A stretch of 64,000 nucleotides of DNA, taken from contig NZ_JACJOD010000008.1 of the NCBI RefSeq assembly GCF_014695385.1, forward strand, positions 124,001-188,000, in the 5' to 3' direction. The stretch comes from Trichocoleus sp. FACHB-46 (GTDB lineage: Bacteria > Cyanobacteriota > Cyanobacteriia > FACHB-46). Below are positions 16,217 through 25,280 of the stretch, in pieces (the first letter of the stretch is position 1; each line of letters begins with the position of its first letter). Both the position numbers and the translations under genes were made by a program. Under the pieces are notes generated by a model. It was not told where the DNA came from, ran no database searches, and saw only the letters and a program-made list of their open reading frames with translations.

Positions 16217-18205
16217 TTAACCTTCGTCGCGGAGAGCCTCTAGGACGTTGCGATCTTCCAAAGTGGAAGTATCTCCGGACACGGCATTGCCACTGGCGAG
16301 ATCTCGCAGCAATCGGCGCATAATTTTGCCCGATCGCGTCTTGGGGAGGGCATCGGCAAATCGAATATCTCCGGGACGGGCGATCGCGCCGATTTCTTGG
16401 CCCACGTGTTGCTTTAGTTCTGCTTTCAGAGCATCACTGCCCGTGTGTCCCCCTTCTAGGGTGACGAAAGCCACAATGTCTTGCCCTTTGAGTTCATCGG
16501 GTTTGCCGACCACCGCAGCCTCAGCTACGGCAGGGTGCGAGACCAACGCCGACTCAATTTCCATCGTGCCTAGACGGTGCCCTGCTACGTTGATCACATC
16601 ATCCACACGACCCATCACCCAGTAGTAGCCATCTTCATCGCGTCGGGCGCCATCGCCTGCAAAGTAGATATATTTGCCATCTTTGGGTGGAATGTGCTCC
16701 CAGTAGGTTTTGCGGAAGCGATCGGGATCGCCATACACCGTTCGCATCATTCCGGGCCAAGGATGCCGTACGGCCAAGTAGCCGCCTTGGTTGGTGCCGA
16801 CGGATTCTCCTTCTAGATTCACCACATCAGCCAAGATGCCAGGGAAAGGCAGGGTCGCTGAGCCTGGTTTGGTGGCGATCGCACCCGGTAGAGGCGTAAT
16901 CATAATGCCCCCAGTTTCGGTTTGCCACCAAGTATCCACAATCGGGCAGCGCTCACCACCAATCACACGGTGGTACCACATCCAAGCTTCAGGGTTGATG
17001 GGTTCGCCTACGGTACCTAACAAGCGTAGAGAGGAGAGATCTCGCGCTTTCGGTATGTCTTCGCCCATTTTGATAAAGGCGCGAATGGCCGTAGGTGCGG
17101 TGTAAAAAACATTGACCCCATGCTTTTGAATCACATCCCAGAAGCAGCCAGGATTCGAGGCGCGGGGTGCCCCTTCGTACATTAGTGTGGTCGCACCGTT
17201 GGAAAGTGGGCCGTAGACAATATAGCTGTGTCCCGTAATCCAACCTACATCAGCGGTACACCAATACACATCTGTGTCTTGCAGATCAAAGATCCACTTG
17301 GTTGTCATGTGGGTGTAGAGGTTGTAGCCACCTGTGGTGTGCACCACGCCTTTGGGTTTGCCTGTACTACCTGAGGTGTAGAGGACAAACAGCAAATCTT
17401 CGCTATCCATCGGTTCAGCAGGACAATCCGCCGACATCTGCGGCTGCAACTCGTGCCACCAATGATCCCGACCGCCGAGTTGCATGGGGATCTCTTGTCC
17501 CGTCCGCCGTACCACCAGCACATTCTCGACACTAGGAGCCGCACCATCGGCTAAAGCTTTATCCACTTGGGTTTTCAGCGGCACGATCGCGTCTTTGCGC
17601 CAGCCACCATCGGCTGTGACCACGACCTTGACTTGACCATCGACCAAGCGATCGCGCAACGCCTCAGCACTAAAGCCGCCAAACACGACCGTATGCGCTG
17701 CCCCAATCCGCGCACAAGCTAGCATCGCGATCGCAGCTTCCGGGATCATCGGCATGTAGATGCCCACACGATCGCCCTTCTCCACACCCAAATGCTTCAA
17801 GGCATTAGCAAACTGGCACACCTCACGATGCAGTTGGGCATAGGTGAGCGTCCGCGAATCTCCCGGTTCTCCTTCCCAAATCAAAGCCGCTTTGTTGCGT
17901 CGCCAGGTGGTCAAGTGGCGATCGAGGCAGTTGTAAGAGATGTTGATCTTACCACCGACAAACCACTTGGCAAAGGGTGGCTGCCAATCCAGCACTTGAT
18001 CCCACTTCTGAAACCAGTGCAACTCTTGTTCGGCTAGCTCGGCCCAAAACTTTTCTGGGTCAGCCTTGGCGCGATCGTAGAGTTGCTGGTAGTCTTCCAG
18101 ACTCTTGATCTGAGCTTTTTGAGAGAACTCAGCCGCAGGCTGAAATAAGCGCTTTTCTTGAAGAATGGATTCAATCGTGGATTCTGACATAGCTCTTTCT
18201 ATCAC
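16217..18205 (-). CDS. acsA: acetyl-coenzyme A synthetase
   Basis: AMP-forming ligase that activates acetate with ATP and CoA to acetyl-CoA (662 residues, normal). Visible are the core nucleotide motif [18 protein letters not shown] near residue 275, the [10 protein letters not shown] adenine-binding motif near residue 425, the hinge [20 protein letters not shown] near residue 530, and the C-terminal [14 protein letters not shown] with the catalytic, acetylation-sensitive lysine near residue 620. The GTG at 18205 has an AGGAG eight bases upstream; the ATG at 18190 gives the more typical N-terminus ([17 protein letters not shown]) and is an alternative. No deacetylase or acetyltransferase is adjacent. 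Confidence 0.95.
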   Translation of the reverse strand: MIERAMSESTIESILQEKRLFQPAAEFSQKAQIKSLEDYQQLYDRAKADPEKFWAELAEQELHWFQKWDQVLDWQPPFAKWFVGGKINISYNCLDRHLTTWRRNKAALIWEGEPGDSRTLTYAQLHREVCQFANALKHLGVEKGDRVGIYMPMIPEAAIAMLACARIGAAHTVVFGGFSAEALRDRLVDGQVKVVVTADGGWRKDAIVPLKTQVDKALADGAAPSVENVLVVRRTGQEIPMQLGGRDHWWHELQPQMSADCPAEPMDSEDLLFVLYTSGSTGKPKGVVHTTGGYNLYTHMTTKWIFDLQDTDVYWCTADVGWITGHSYIVYGPLSNGATTLMYEGAPRASNPGCFWDVIQKHGVNVFYTAPTAIRAFIKMGEDIPKARDLSSLRLLGTVGEPINPEAWMWYHRVIGGERCPIVDTWWQTETGGIMITPLPGAIATKPGSATLPFPGILADVVNLEGESVGTNQGGYLAVRHPWPGMMRTVYGDPDRFRKTYWEHIPPKDGKYIYFAGDGARRDEDGYYWVMGRVDDVINVAGHRLGTMEIESALVSHPAVAEAAVVGKPDELKGQDIVAFVTLEGGHTGSDALKAELKQHVGQEIGAIARPGDIRFADALPKTRSGKIMRRLLRDLASGNAVSGDTSTLEDRNVLEALRDEG

Positions 18206-18301
18206 CAGGACGGCTCCTCCAAAAACGATACTTCGTTCTTGGGTCAGTTGGGCAGAACTATATCTTGATTTTGTTTAAGTGTTGACTGAACCGTTGCCCA
18301 T

Positions 18302-18904
18302 CTAAGTGTCCCGAATGGCTGGAGCCGTCGCTAAGCGAGTGGCGCTTTGCTGCATCCGTTTAATTTCTTCTGCAGACCACTGATGGGGCGCTTGGCAATG
18401 ATGCGCGATCAGCAAGCCCCACAAGCCTTTACTGGTAAGGACAGGCACAACAAGATTGGCCCGCACCTGGAGACTCCGCAGAAAATCCCGGTGGCACTCT
18501 TGAATGGGTTCTGTCTCGATGTCGGCGATCGCTCGAACCCGTCCATCTAAGTACAAAGCTGCATACTCGTCGTTGAAGCAATCATCAGCGCCAGTTGATC
18601 CCAAAATCGACAACTGCTCAGCGCTCAAGGACTCGAAGGTAACTTGGCCTTTCCATCGTTGATAAAAGTAGTACAAGACCACGCGATCAGCTTGGAGCAT
18701 CTGTTTCAGCTCATCGGTCGTTTTTTGGACCAAGGTATCTCTTTCTAGACTTTGGGCTAGACGTTTGGCAACGCGGCTCAATCCTCTGTCCTGCTGGTCT
18801 AAGGAGTGAGAATTCAGTTCATCAAAATTACTACGCACAGGTTGAGGAGGGGTACGAAGTTCAATAAGTTGGTAGCGATCAGCCAGTGCACTGCGCTGAT
18901 TCAA
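18302..18904 (-). CDS. stand-alone DXCF-type cyanobacteriochrome GAF protein
   Basis: A 200-residue protein that is essentially one GAF domain (about residues 42-195) after a short N-terminal extension. It carries the full bilin-binding signature of cyanobacteriochromes. The DXCF motif is DDCF (107-110, Cys109). The canonical chromophore cysteine is in ECHRDFL (Cys137-His138), followed by LQVRANLVVPVL and LWGLLIAHHC. Known DXCF proteins attach phycocyanobilin or phycoviolobilin and sense blue/green light. Here no kinase, cyclase or chemotaxis output domain is attached, and the stop codon directly follows the GAF fold. The start is a TTG at 18904 with only AGG next to it; there is no ATG in frame, so a degraded 5' end of a longer photoreceptor gene is possible. 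Confidence 0.8.
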   Translation of the reverse strand: MNQRSALADRYQLIELRTPPQPVRSNFDELNSHSLDQQDRGLSRVAKRLAQSLERDTLVQKTTDELKQMLQADRVVLYYFYQRWKGQVTFESLSAEQLSILGSTGADDCFNDEYAALYLDGRVRAIADIETEPIQECHRDFLRSLQVRANLVVPVLTSKGLWGLLIAHHCQAPHQWSAEEIKRMQQSATRLATAPAIRDT

Positions 18905-19004
18905 CCTGGAGAGATTAGCGGTTTCTGGTTCTATTTAGAAGGGATAATTTACGGAATTTTGATCAAAGTTTTTCGAAGTTGGCGATCGCTCTTTTCCCCT
19001 GACA

Positions 19005-19036
19005 ACAAAAATCCCCCTCACCGAAGTCAGGGGGAG
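19005..19036 (-). terminator. rho-independent terminator of the homospermidine gene
   Basis: On the minus strand CCCCCTGAC pairs with GTGAGGGGG around a TTCG tetraloop closed by C-G, with one mismatch, then ATTTTTG. It lies about 40 bases after the stop codon. A second small hairpin (GAGTGAA/TTCACTC) at about 19044-19061 precedes it. Confidence 0.8.
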
Positions 19037-19072
19037 CTAATTTGAGTGAAGACGTTCACTCAGAAGTGACGT

Positions 19073-20278
19073 TTATTTGCGAATCGGAGTGCCGCAGGGA
19101 TAAGTTGCCACAGGTTCGCGCTTGGCTGCTTCGCTCTTGATAGTCTCAGCCACAGCCACCAGCGATCGCTCTGTTGCCGATTCCGCTTTTGCTGCCAAGT
19201 AGTCAGCCTTCAGTTTCGCCAGCATTTCTTCCCGGCGATCGTAGAGCCGCTTCAGGGAACGAGGCGCACATTGGTTGATCACATAAGCGGTCATGATGGG
19301 TAGCGCGATCGTGCTGTCGGTGTAGCAAACAATCGTGCTAGGCAGTTCATCCGGGTCAACCTTGCCCCAACTCACAGCTTCGCTAGGAGTAGCCCCGGAA
19401 AGACCACCTGTATCTGGGCGAGCATCAGTGACTTGGATAAAGTAGTCGTGACCTCGTTCCTCTAGCCCCAATACTTCATGCAGTTGGGGTTGCGTTTGCA
19501 ATAGGAAGTTCTTAGGACTGCCACCGCCGATGATTAGCGCGGCACTCTTACCTTCTTCACCAGCGACACCAGACTCGCGCGCTGCATAGGCGATCGCTGC
19601 GGTTTCATTCACATCCAAGGAAGGATCAATCACCAACTCAGAGCCTTCTAGCGCCAAAGCAGCTACGTTCATGCCAATCGAGCTGTCTCCGGGAGAAGAG
19701 GTATAGATGGGAACGCCGCACTCATAGGCTGTTGCCAACAGGCAAGAATTCTGCACACCGAGTTGCTTCTCTACTTCTCGGACATACTTGCCGAGCAAAT
19801 GGTGAAATTCCGCCGTACCCATCCGCTTCTGGAACGGTTCCGCCCGCAAAATCTCGCGAATGAAGGCGTCGGTTTCCAGTAGCACATCGTAGTGGAACAC
19901 AATATCGTAGATTCGGATGCGGCCTTCTTGACGTAGTTTCACGTCATCCAAAAAGGGATTGCTGGAATAGAGGCTCAACCCCAAACCATAGTGCATGTCA
20001 TGGTAGAGATTAGCGCCCGTGCTGATCATCCAGTCAATAAAGCCATTCCGAATTAGGGGAGCTAGGACTGAAACTCCAAAGCCCGCCGGAGTCATCGCGC
20101 CAGACAAACTCACCCCAACAGTCACGCCCTCCTGCATCACTTCTTGGCTCAGTAAGTGACAAATCTCGCGCAGGCGAGCGGAGTTGTAAGCTGTGAAATA
20201 GCCGTCGATTAAATCAACGACGCTGATTTCAGCAGGCATGGGGGCGGGTGCGATTTTGTGGCTGAGCAATTTCGACAT
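19073..20278 (-). CDS. deoxyhypusine-synthase-like homospermidine biosynthesis protein
   Basis: A 401-residue enzyme of the deoxyhypusine synthase fold. Bacterial members of this group are generally homospermidine synthases using spermidine and/or putrescine with NAD, since bacteria lack the eIF5A target. Visible are the NAD-site segments [15 protein letters not shown] near residue 60, [15 protein letters not shown] near residue 205 and [12 protein letters not shown] near residue 255, whose lysine matches the catalytic lysine of the family. The [28 protein letters not shown] segment follows. The ATG at 20278 is chosen because GGAG lies seven bases ahead and the upstream 36 codons are an unrelated hydrophobic run. 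Cyanobacterial homologues are often called speY or homospermidine biosynthesis protein. Confidence 0.85.
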   Translation of the reverse strand: MSKLLSHKIAPAPMPAEISVVDLIDGYFTAYNSARLREICHLLSQEVMQEGVTVGVSLSGAMTPAGFGVSVLAPLIRNGFIDWMISTGANLYHDMHYGLGLSLYSSNPFLDDVKLRQEGRIRIYDIVFHYDVLLETDAFIREILRAEPFQKRMGTAEFHHLLGKYVREVEKQLGVQNSCLLATAYECGVPIYTSSPGDSSIGMNVAALALEGSELVIDPSLDVNETAAIAYAARESGVAGEEGKSAALIIGGGSPKNFLLQTQPQLHEVLGLEERGHDYFIQVTDARPDTGGLSGATPSEAVSWGKVDPDELPSTIVCYTDSTIALPIMTAYVINQCAPRSLKRLYDRREEMLAKLKADYLAAKAESATERSLVAVAETIKSEAAKREPVATYPCGTPIRK

Positions 20279-21287
20279 TTGTACGCTCCAAAAAGAACAA
20301 AAAGCATAAAGAAGAGGAGAAATGGACACGCAGCTACCTAATGCGATCGCGATTGACAAACGAGCTAGGAAGCCCAGTTCAATCAACTCAAACGCTACTA
20401 GGTTTTCTTATCTGCAACCTTGAAAGAAACTTTCAAAGTCATGTGATCCGATTGGTCAACGAAGTTGGCAACGCTTAGGTGAGTAGGTACCCAAGCAGCC
20501 AAGAGATTCGATTCTGTCGTTCTGTCCAGTAGTGGCAGAACTCCACAGACTCAAAACTTATGTTTGCTGCATCAACTAAACCTAGGCACAGAATTCCCTA
20601 GGCCAGATGAAAAAGGACATCGTACAGGTCAATATCCCTTGACTAAAAGCTCTGATAAATCTGAAAAACATCAGAACCATTAATCCAGCTATTTAATTCA
20701 AAAAAGACTCCACCTAAGGAGCGCGATCGACCCAGTTCGCCACTATTTCTAGAGATAGGGTTGCTTATCCTCTGACTCAGCAAGAGTATCTACTAGCAAT
20801 CGCGAACCTGGTAGTTACAGGCCGATCAGCTCATACTGGGTGCTTCACAACGGTCAGCCCAAGACAGTGCGGGATCGCACTGCCGTTTCCGTTTCAATTT
20901 CATTTCCAGGTACCAAAGTGGTCTCCACGGGTACCCGACCAAGGAAAGGAGTTTCAAGGCTTTATACGCGACCTCAAACACCAACTGCTACAGTTTAACA
21001 CCCACGTCTGAAATCAGCTCAATAAAACTACGGAAACTGCTGGGATTCTCCAAGCAAACCTCCTCAAAGTAAGGGTTCTTACGGCTTTCTCTATCGCTTG
21101 GGTGAGTATGCCGCGCCTAAGGGCATTCCTTTGCAGTTTTTCGTCTTAAGCATTACAATATCTGCTCCGTTTTAGTCAACCTATGTAGGCGAAGAAACAA
21201 GATAAACTGGAGACAACGCCATAAAAAACTTCATCAAAAAGCTAATACGGCATATTTAACTGCTCAGCCTGTTTCTGAGGTCATGCC
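20279..21287. other. 1-kb region without a recognisable gene
   Basis: No open frame of useful length has protein-like composition. Two short open stretches were noted. On the minus strand, 20854-20961 reads as a Thr/Glu-rich piece ending VRSRTVLG before a TGA. On the plus strand, about 21033-21176 contains GSYGFLYRLGEYAAPKGIPLQ before a TAG. Either may be a gene relic or chance. No transposase motif, tRNA or cobalamin riboswitch box was found, although cobO lies nearby. Confidence 0.45.
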
Positions 21288-21596
21288 ATGCCTAAACCTC
21301 CAGCCTTGCCTTCTTCTGCGTTGCACCACACCACTTCTCATTCATCATCTCAGCAGCATTGGCATAGCTTTAGTCACATGCTGAAACGACTACATGCCGA
21401 GGGAGTTTATCTACATCCTCAGCAATTGGCTGAGTTTTTGGTAGTCCACGGCTTGCCTGTAGATCTACGTTATGTCCCAGAGCGACTGCAACAGAAAGCA
21501 ATGTCGATCAATGCTCACTACAACGGCGATATGGCAGCTTTGGCAGAAGACTCAGAAGAGCAGCCTTGGGATGACTGCTTGGGGGATTTCGATTAA
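21288..21596 (+). CDS. small conserved-looking protein of unknown function
   Basis: A 102-residue soluble protein that I do not recognise. The N-terminal 25 residues are low complexity (Ser/His/Pro), followed by a compact helical part (HMLKRLHAEGVYLHPQQLAEFLVVHGLPVDLRYVPERLQQKAMSINAHYNGDMA) and an acidic tail ending DDCLGDFD. A ribosome site GAGG lies seven bases before the ATG. It is 81 bases upstream of cobO on the same strand and may share its transcript. No catalytic motif is visible. Confidence 0.65.
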   Translation: MPKPPALPSSALHHTTSHSSSQQHWHSFSHMLKRLHAEGVYLHPQQLAEFLVVHGLPVDLRYVPERLQQKAMSINAHYNGDMAALAEDSEEQPWDDCLGDFD

Positions 21597-21677
21597 GTTG
21601 GTTAAATTAGCCGCCGTTCCACCGAGCTTCGACTTAGACTTTAAGATCGCTACAGAGCCTTTCGGATAACTAGTTCA

Positions 21678-22340
21678 ATGAATCCAAATCTTGACACCTC
21701 AGCGGCTACAGACTCAGCTTCACCCGAAGCAGCAGTGGGTCTGACGGATGAGCAGTATCGGCAAAAGATGCAGCGGCGCAAAGAAGTGCAAGAACAACGC
21801 CTAGCTGAGCGATCGCTGGAAAAAGGCTTGATTGTGGTCAATACGGGCAACGGTAAAGGTAAAACTACCGCTGCTTTGGGGATGGTGCTGCGATCGCTCG
21901 GTCACGGTTACAAAGTGGCGATCGTGCAATTCATTAAGGGCGCTTGGGAGCCAGCGGAGAAAGCAGCCTTTAGCCATTGGGGTGAGCAACTGGAATTTCA
22001 TGCGATGGGTGAGGGCTTTACCTGGGAAACTCAAGACCGCGATCGCGACATCCAAAAAGCTCAGGAAGCTTGGAATACCGCTTTAACCTATATCCGTAAT
22101 CCAGAATTTCGCTTGGTGCTGCTAGATGAAGTGAATATTGCCTTAAAGCTGGGCTACTTAGCGGTTGAGGACGTGTTGGCAGGTCTAGAGCAGAAACCAG
22201 AGGATTCTCACGTCATTTTGACTGGCCGTGGAGCACCTGCGGCTTTGATTGAGCGGGCCGATCTAGTGACCGAAATGACCTTAGTCAAGCACCCTTTCAA
22301 GGAACAAGGCATCAAGGCTCAGCCTGGAATCGAATTTTAG
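21678..22340 (+). CDS. cobO: cob(I)yrinic acid a,c-diamide adenosyltransferase
   Basis: ATP-dependent corrinoid adenosyltransferase of the CobA/CobO/BtuR family (220 residues), which attaches the 5'-deoxyadenosyl group to cobalt in vitamin B12 synthesis or salvage. The P-loop is VVNTGNGKGKTTAALG near residue 55, the second nucleotide motif LLDEVNIALKLGYL near residue 150 and the C-terminal LTGRGAPAALIERADLVTEM near residue 185. The roughly 30-residue N-terminal extension is usual in cyanobacteria. No other cob genes are in the window, and no cobalamin riboswitch was found upstream. Confidence 0.93.
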   Translation: MNPNLDTSAATDSASPEAAVGLTDEQYRQKMQRRKEVQEQRLAERSLEKGLIVVNTGNGKGKTTAALGMVLRSLGHGYKVAIVQFIKGAWEPAEKAAFSHWGEQLEFHAMGEGFTWETQDRDRDIQKAQEAWNTALTYIRNPEFRLVLLDEVNIALKLGYLAVEDVLAGLEQKPEDSHVILTGRGAPAALIERADLVTEMTLVKHPFKEQGIKAQPGIEF

Positions 22341-22366
22341 GTGCTATCACCATGCAGAGTAAAACT

Positions 22367-22454
22367 GACCTCTCCCCAAACCCCTCTCCGGAGCGGAGAG
22401 GGACTTTGAATCTAGTTCCCCTTCCCTACTAGGGAAGGGGCTAGGGGTTAGGTT
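22367..22454 (-). repeat. dispersed repeat family A, copy 2 (reverse orientation)
   Basis: An 88-base element whose reverse complement matches 16123-16210 almost throughout, with scattered substitutions and one- or two-base indels. It contains the palindromes TCTCCGGAGCGGAGA and CTTCCCTACTAGGGAAG. It fills the gap between cobO and sbcC. Confidence 0.75.
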
Positions 22455-22523
22455 TTGATGGATGGATCCTCGAATAACTGAGCAGCCCCTCCAAGCCGAA
22501 ATCCAAACTCTAGAATTGAGTTT

Positions 22524-25280
22524 ATGGAAATTCTTTCGATTAGTCTCAAAAACTTTAAGGTTCACAGCGATCGCTACTTTGAGTTTCAGCCCGGAACCAA
22601 CGCGATTTGTGGAGAAAATGGGGCAGGCAAAACCAGCATTTTAGAGGCGATCGCTTGGGCGCTGTTTAATTACTCCAGCTATACCAAAGAAGAATTAATC
22701 CGTCGGGGTGCAGCCAGCGCTCAAGTCAGTGTCACCTTTACTTCCAGAGGGGATGGGCGCACGTATCGTGTGCAGCGTTGTACCAGCAAGGGCTATGAGA
22801 TTTTTGACCCACAAATTCGTCAACGACTAGACCTGAAGAATGTCAGTGATGTTTTGCCTTGGCTGAAAGAACATTTGGGCGTTGCCAAAGAAACTGACTT
22901 GCCCAAATTGTTTGCTGATACCATTGGCATTCCGCAAGGCACCTTTACTGAAGACTTTAAGAAAGCAGCAGACGAGCGGCGCAAAGTCTTCGATCGCATC
23001 CTGCGCGTGGATGAGTACAAACAAGCTTTTGAGAAATCGAGAGATTTAGAAAAGTATGCTCAGCAGCAAGTTCAGGAACTAGAGCGGGCGATCGCGTACT
23101 ATACCGAGAACCTGCGCGATTGGGATCTGCTGCACACTCAGCGGGCGGATTTGCAGCAAGAAGTAACCAAGGATAAGACTGCTTTACAGCAACTTCAAAT
23201 CCAACTGGAGCAACTTCAGCATCAAAAAGATCGGCTCACCGCTCAATCGCACCAAATCCAGCAACTCGAAGTTCAGTTCTCGACTTTGCAGGCGCAACTG
23301 ACTGGACAGCGCCAAACCAATGTGTTGCTAGAACAGTCGCTCCAGAGAGCGAAGCAAGCAGTAGCCACCTGCGAAGCCAATCGAGCGGGTTATCAAACCT
23401 TTTTACAAGCAGAATCTGCCTTGCAAGCCCTAGATCGCCAAAGCAAACAGCAGCAAGCTCTGCTGAAACAGCGCCAAGGCTATCAAATGACTTGGGAGAA
23501 CTCGCAAGCCAAGCTCACTAAACTGACTCTACAACTCGAAAGCCTAACCGCAGCCCAGCAAGAAATTGAACAACTGCAACCCCTGATTCAACAACAGACT
23601 GAGCTAGAGCAAAATCAGGAAGCGATCGCCCAACAACTCCAACAACTGTTTAGCGCCGAGTTAGAGCGGCAGAACGTCACTAAGCAATTAGCCAAGTTAA
23701 AAGGTGAACTGGAACATCTCAACGCAGAAATTGAGCGGATTCGTAGCTTTGAGGCTGTTTTGGAACAAATTCCCACCTGGGAGCAACAACGCGATCGCCT
23801 GCAAGCACAGCTCAGCCGCATTGCCGCTGCTAAACAATTTGAAGCTGACCTCAGCCAGATCGTCTCTCATGGCCAAACTCAACGCGATCGCTACTTAAGG
23901 GATGCGGAAACTGCGATCGCAGGTTTGCAGGAACTTCAGCGATCGGTACCATTGCTGGCTGCTTCAGTAGACTCAGCTTTAGACACGCTTCAGGCGGGAG
24001 TAGACCTGAACAACGAAATTCTCGAAAACTTGCAGCAAATCCTAGGCGATTTATCGGAGCAGGTTTCTGCCAGCAAACTAGAGCAACAGCTAGGCGAAGT
24101 AAAGCGCCAACTGGAAACAGCCTATCAACAGCGTACTCACTTTGCTGGGCTAGAATCTTTGCTCAATAAGCAAACTGCCTTGCAACAAGACACAGCAGAA
24201 CTGCAAGCTAAGCTCCAATACCTTCAGACTCAACTCGTCAGTCAAGCGACGTTGCAACAACAAAAGACACAAATTGCCACTGAGATAGCTGCCCTAGGAA
24301 ATCCTAGAGGTCGGAGTCAACTTCGCCAGCAAGAATTACAGCAACAAGCCCAATTGCAGATGCAATATAACCAAGCTCAGCAAGCTCAGATGGAAGTTGC
24401 TCAAGCAGTCACTCACCTAGAAGCTCAGTTGGCAGAATTTGCGGATTTGCCCGACCAGATAGAAACACAAAAAAACCAGAAAGCAAGACACCAAAACGCA
24501 CGCGACCTGTATCTGCAAAACCAAAAAGATGCAGAGCAATTGCCGACTCTAGAAGCAAATTTTGAGGCCGCGATCGCCCAACTCAGCACCTTAACTACTA
24601 ACCAAGCGATCGTGCAGGCCCAATTAGCGCAACTAGCAGAAACTTACGACCCGCAGCATCTGCAAGAAGTGGAAGCCACTTACAACGCGATTCGCAGCCA
24701 AAAAGACCAAATTGAGGGAGGGTTGCCCCAAAAGCAGAAATTCCTCTATCAAATTGAGCACCAACTAGCAGAGCTACAAGCGATCGCCGACCAACGCACA
24801 AAAGCTCAAGCTAATTTGCTAGAACGGCAACGAGTGCAGCAGTTTATCAGTGATGCCCGCCAAGTCTACAACCAAGCAGGCCCACGCATTACCAAGTTCT
24901 ACATTGAGGAAATTTCTCGCGAAGCTGACAAACTCTTCCGCGAACTAATCAACCGCCAAAATGTGGCCCTGGAGTGGACGGGTGATTACGAAATCCGCAT
25001 TCAAGAAGGCGGTTACTGGCGCACGTTCAGGAGTCTGTCAGGGGGTGAGCAAATGTGTGCGGCTCTGGCAGTGCGTCTAGCTCTACTCAAAGTTTTGGCA
25101 GATATTGATGTTGCCTTCTTTGATGAACCCACTACCAATATGGATCGGGCACGGCGAGAACAGTTAGCTGAAGCGATCGCCAACATCAAATCCTTCCGGC
25201 AACTTTTCATCATCAGCCACGATGACACCTTCGAAAACGTCACCGAAAACTTAATCCGCGTCGAACGAGAAGCCCTCTAA
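22524..25280 (+). CDS. sbcC: SbcC/Rad50-like SMC ATPase
   Basis: A 918-residue ATPase subunit of the SbcCD (Rad50-Mre11-type) nuclease that opens hairpins and processes DNA ends. The N-terminal Walker A is ICGENGAGKTS near residue 30, with the Q-loop region GIPQGTF near residue 138. A long glutamine-rich coiled coil spans about residues 180-770. The C-terminal signature LSGGEQMCAALAVRLAL is near residue 835, followed by Walker B VAFFDEPTTNMD and ISHDDTFENVTENL. The coiled coil contains no C-x-x-C pair, so the usual zinc hook seems to be missing. The gene meets sbcD head-on with overlapping stop codons instead of forming the usual sbcDC operon. Confidence 0.9.
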   Translation: MEILSISLKNFKVHSDRYFEFQPGTNAICGENGAGKTSILEAIAWALFNYSSYTKEELIRRGAASAQVSVTFTSRGDGRTYRVQRCTSKGYEIFDPQIRQRLDLKNVSDVLPWLKEHLGVAKETDLPKLFADTIGIPQGTFTEDFKKAADERRKVFDRILRVDEYKQAFEKSRDLEKYAQQQVQELERAIAYYTENLRDWDLLHTQRADLQQEVTKDKTALQQLQIQLEQLQHQKDRLTAQSHQIQQLEVQFSTLQAQLTGQRQTNVLLEQSLQRAKQAVATCEANRAGYQTFLQAESALQALDRQSKQQQALLKQRQGYQMTWENSQAKLTKLTLQLESLTAAQQEIEQLQPLIQQQTELEQNQEAIAQQLQQLFSAELERQNVTKQLAKLKGELEHLNAEIERIRSFEAVLEQIPTWEQQRDRLQAQLSRIAAAKQFEADLSQIVSHGQTQRDRYLRDAETAIAGLQELQRSVPLLAASVDSALDTLQAGVDLNNEILENLQQILGDLSEQVSASKLEQQLGEVKRQLETAYQQRTHFAGLESLLNKQTALQQDTAELQAKLQYLQTQLVSQATLQQQKTQIATEIAALGNPRGRSQLRQQELQQQAQLQMQYNQAQQAQMEVAQAVTHLEAQLAEFADLPDQIETQKNQKARHQNARDLYLQNQKDAEQLPTLEANFEAAIAQLSTLTTNQAIVQAQLAQLAETYDPQHLQEVEATYNAIRSQKDQIEGGLPQKQKFLYQIEHQLAELQAIADQRTKAQANLLERQRVQQFISDARQVYNQAGPRITKFYIEEISREADKLFRELINRQNVALEWTGDYEIRIQEGGYWRTFRSLSGGEQMCAALAVRLALLKVLADIDVAFFDEPTTNMDRARREQLAEAIANIKSFRQLFIISHDDTFENVTENLIRVEREAL

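Noticed and set aside
20400-20600. GCCACT-like box that could suggest a cobalamin riboswitch near cobO
   Set aside because: Other conserved cobalamin riboswitch segments are missing and it is about 750 bases or more from the downstream genes.
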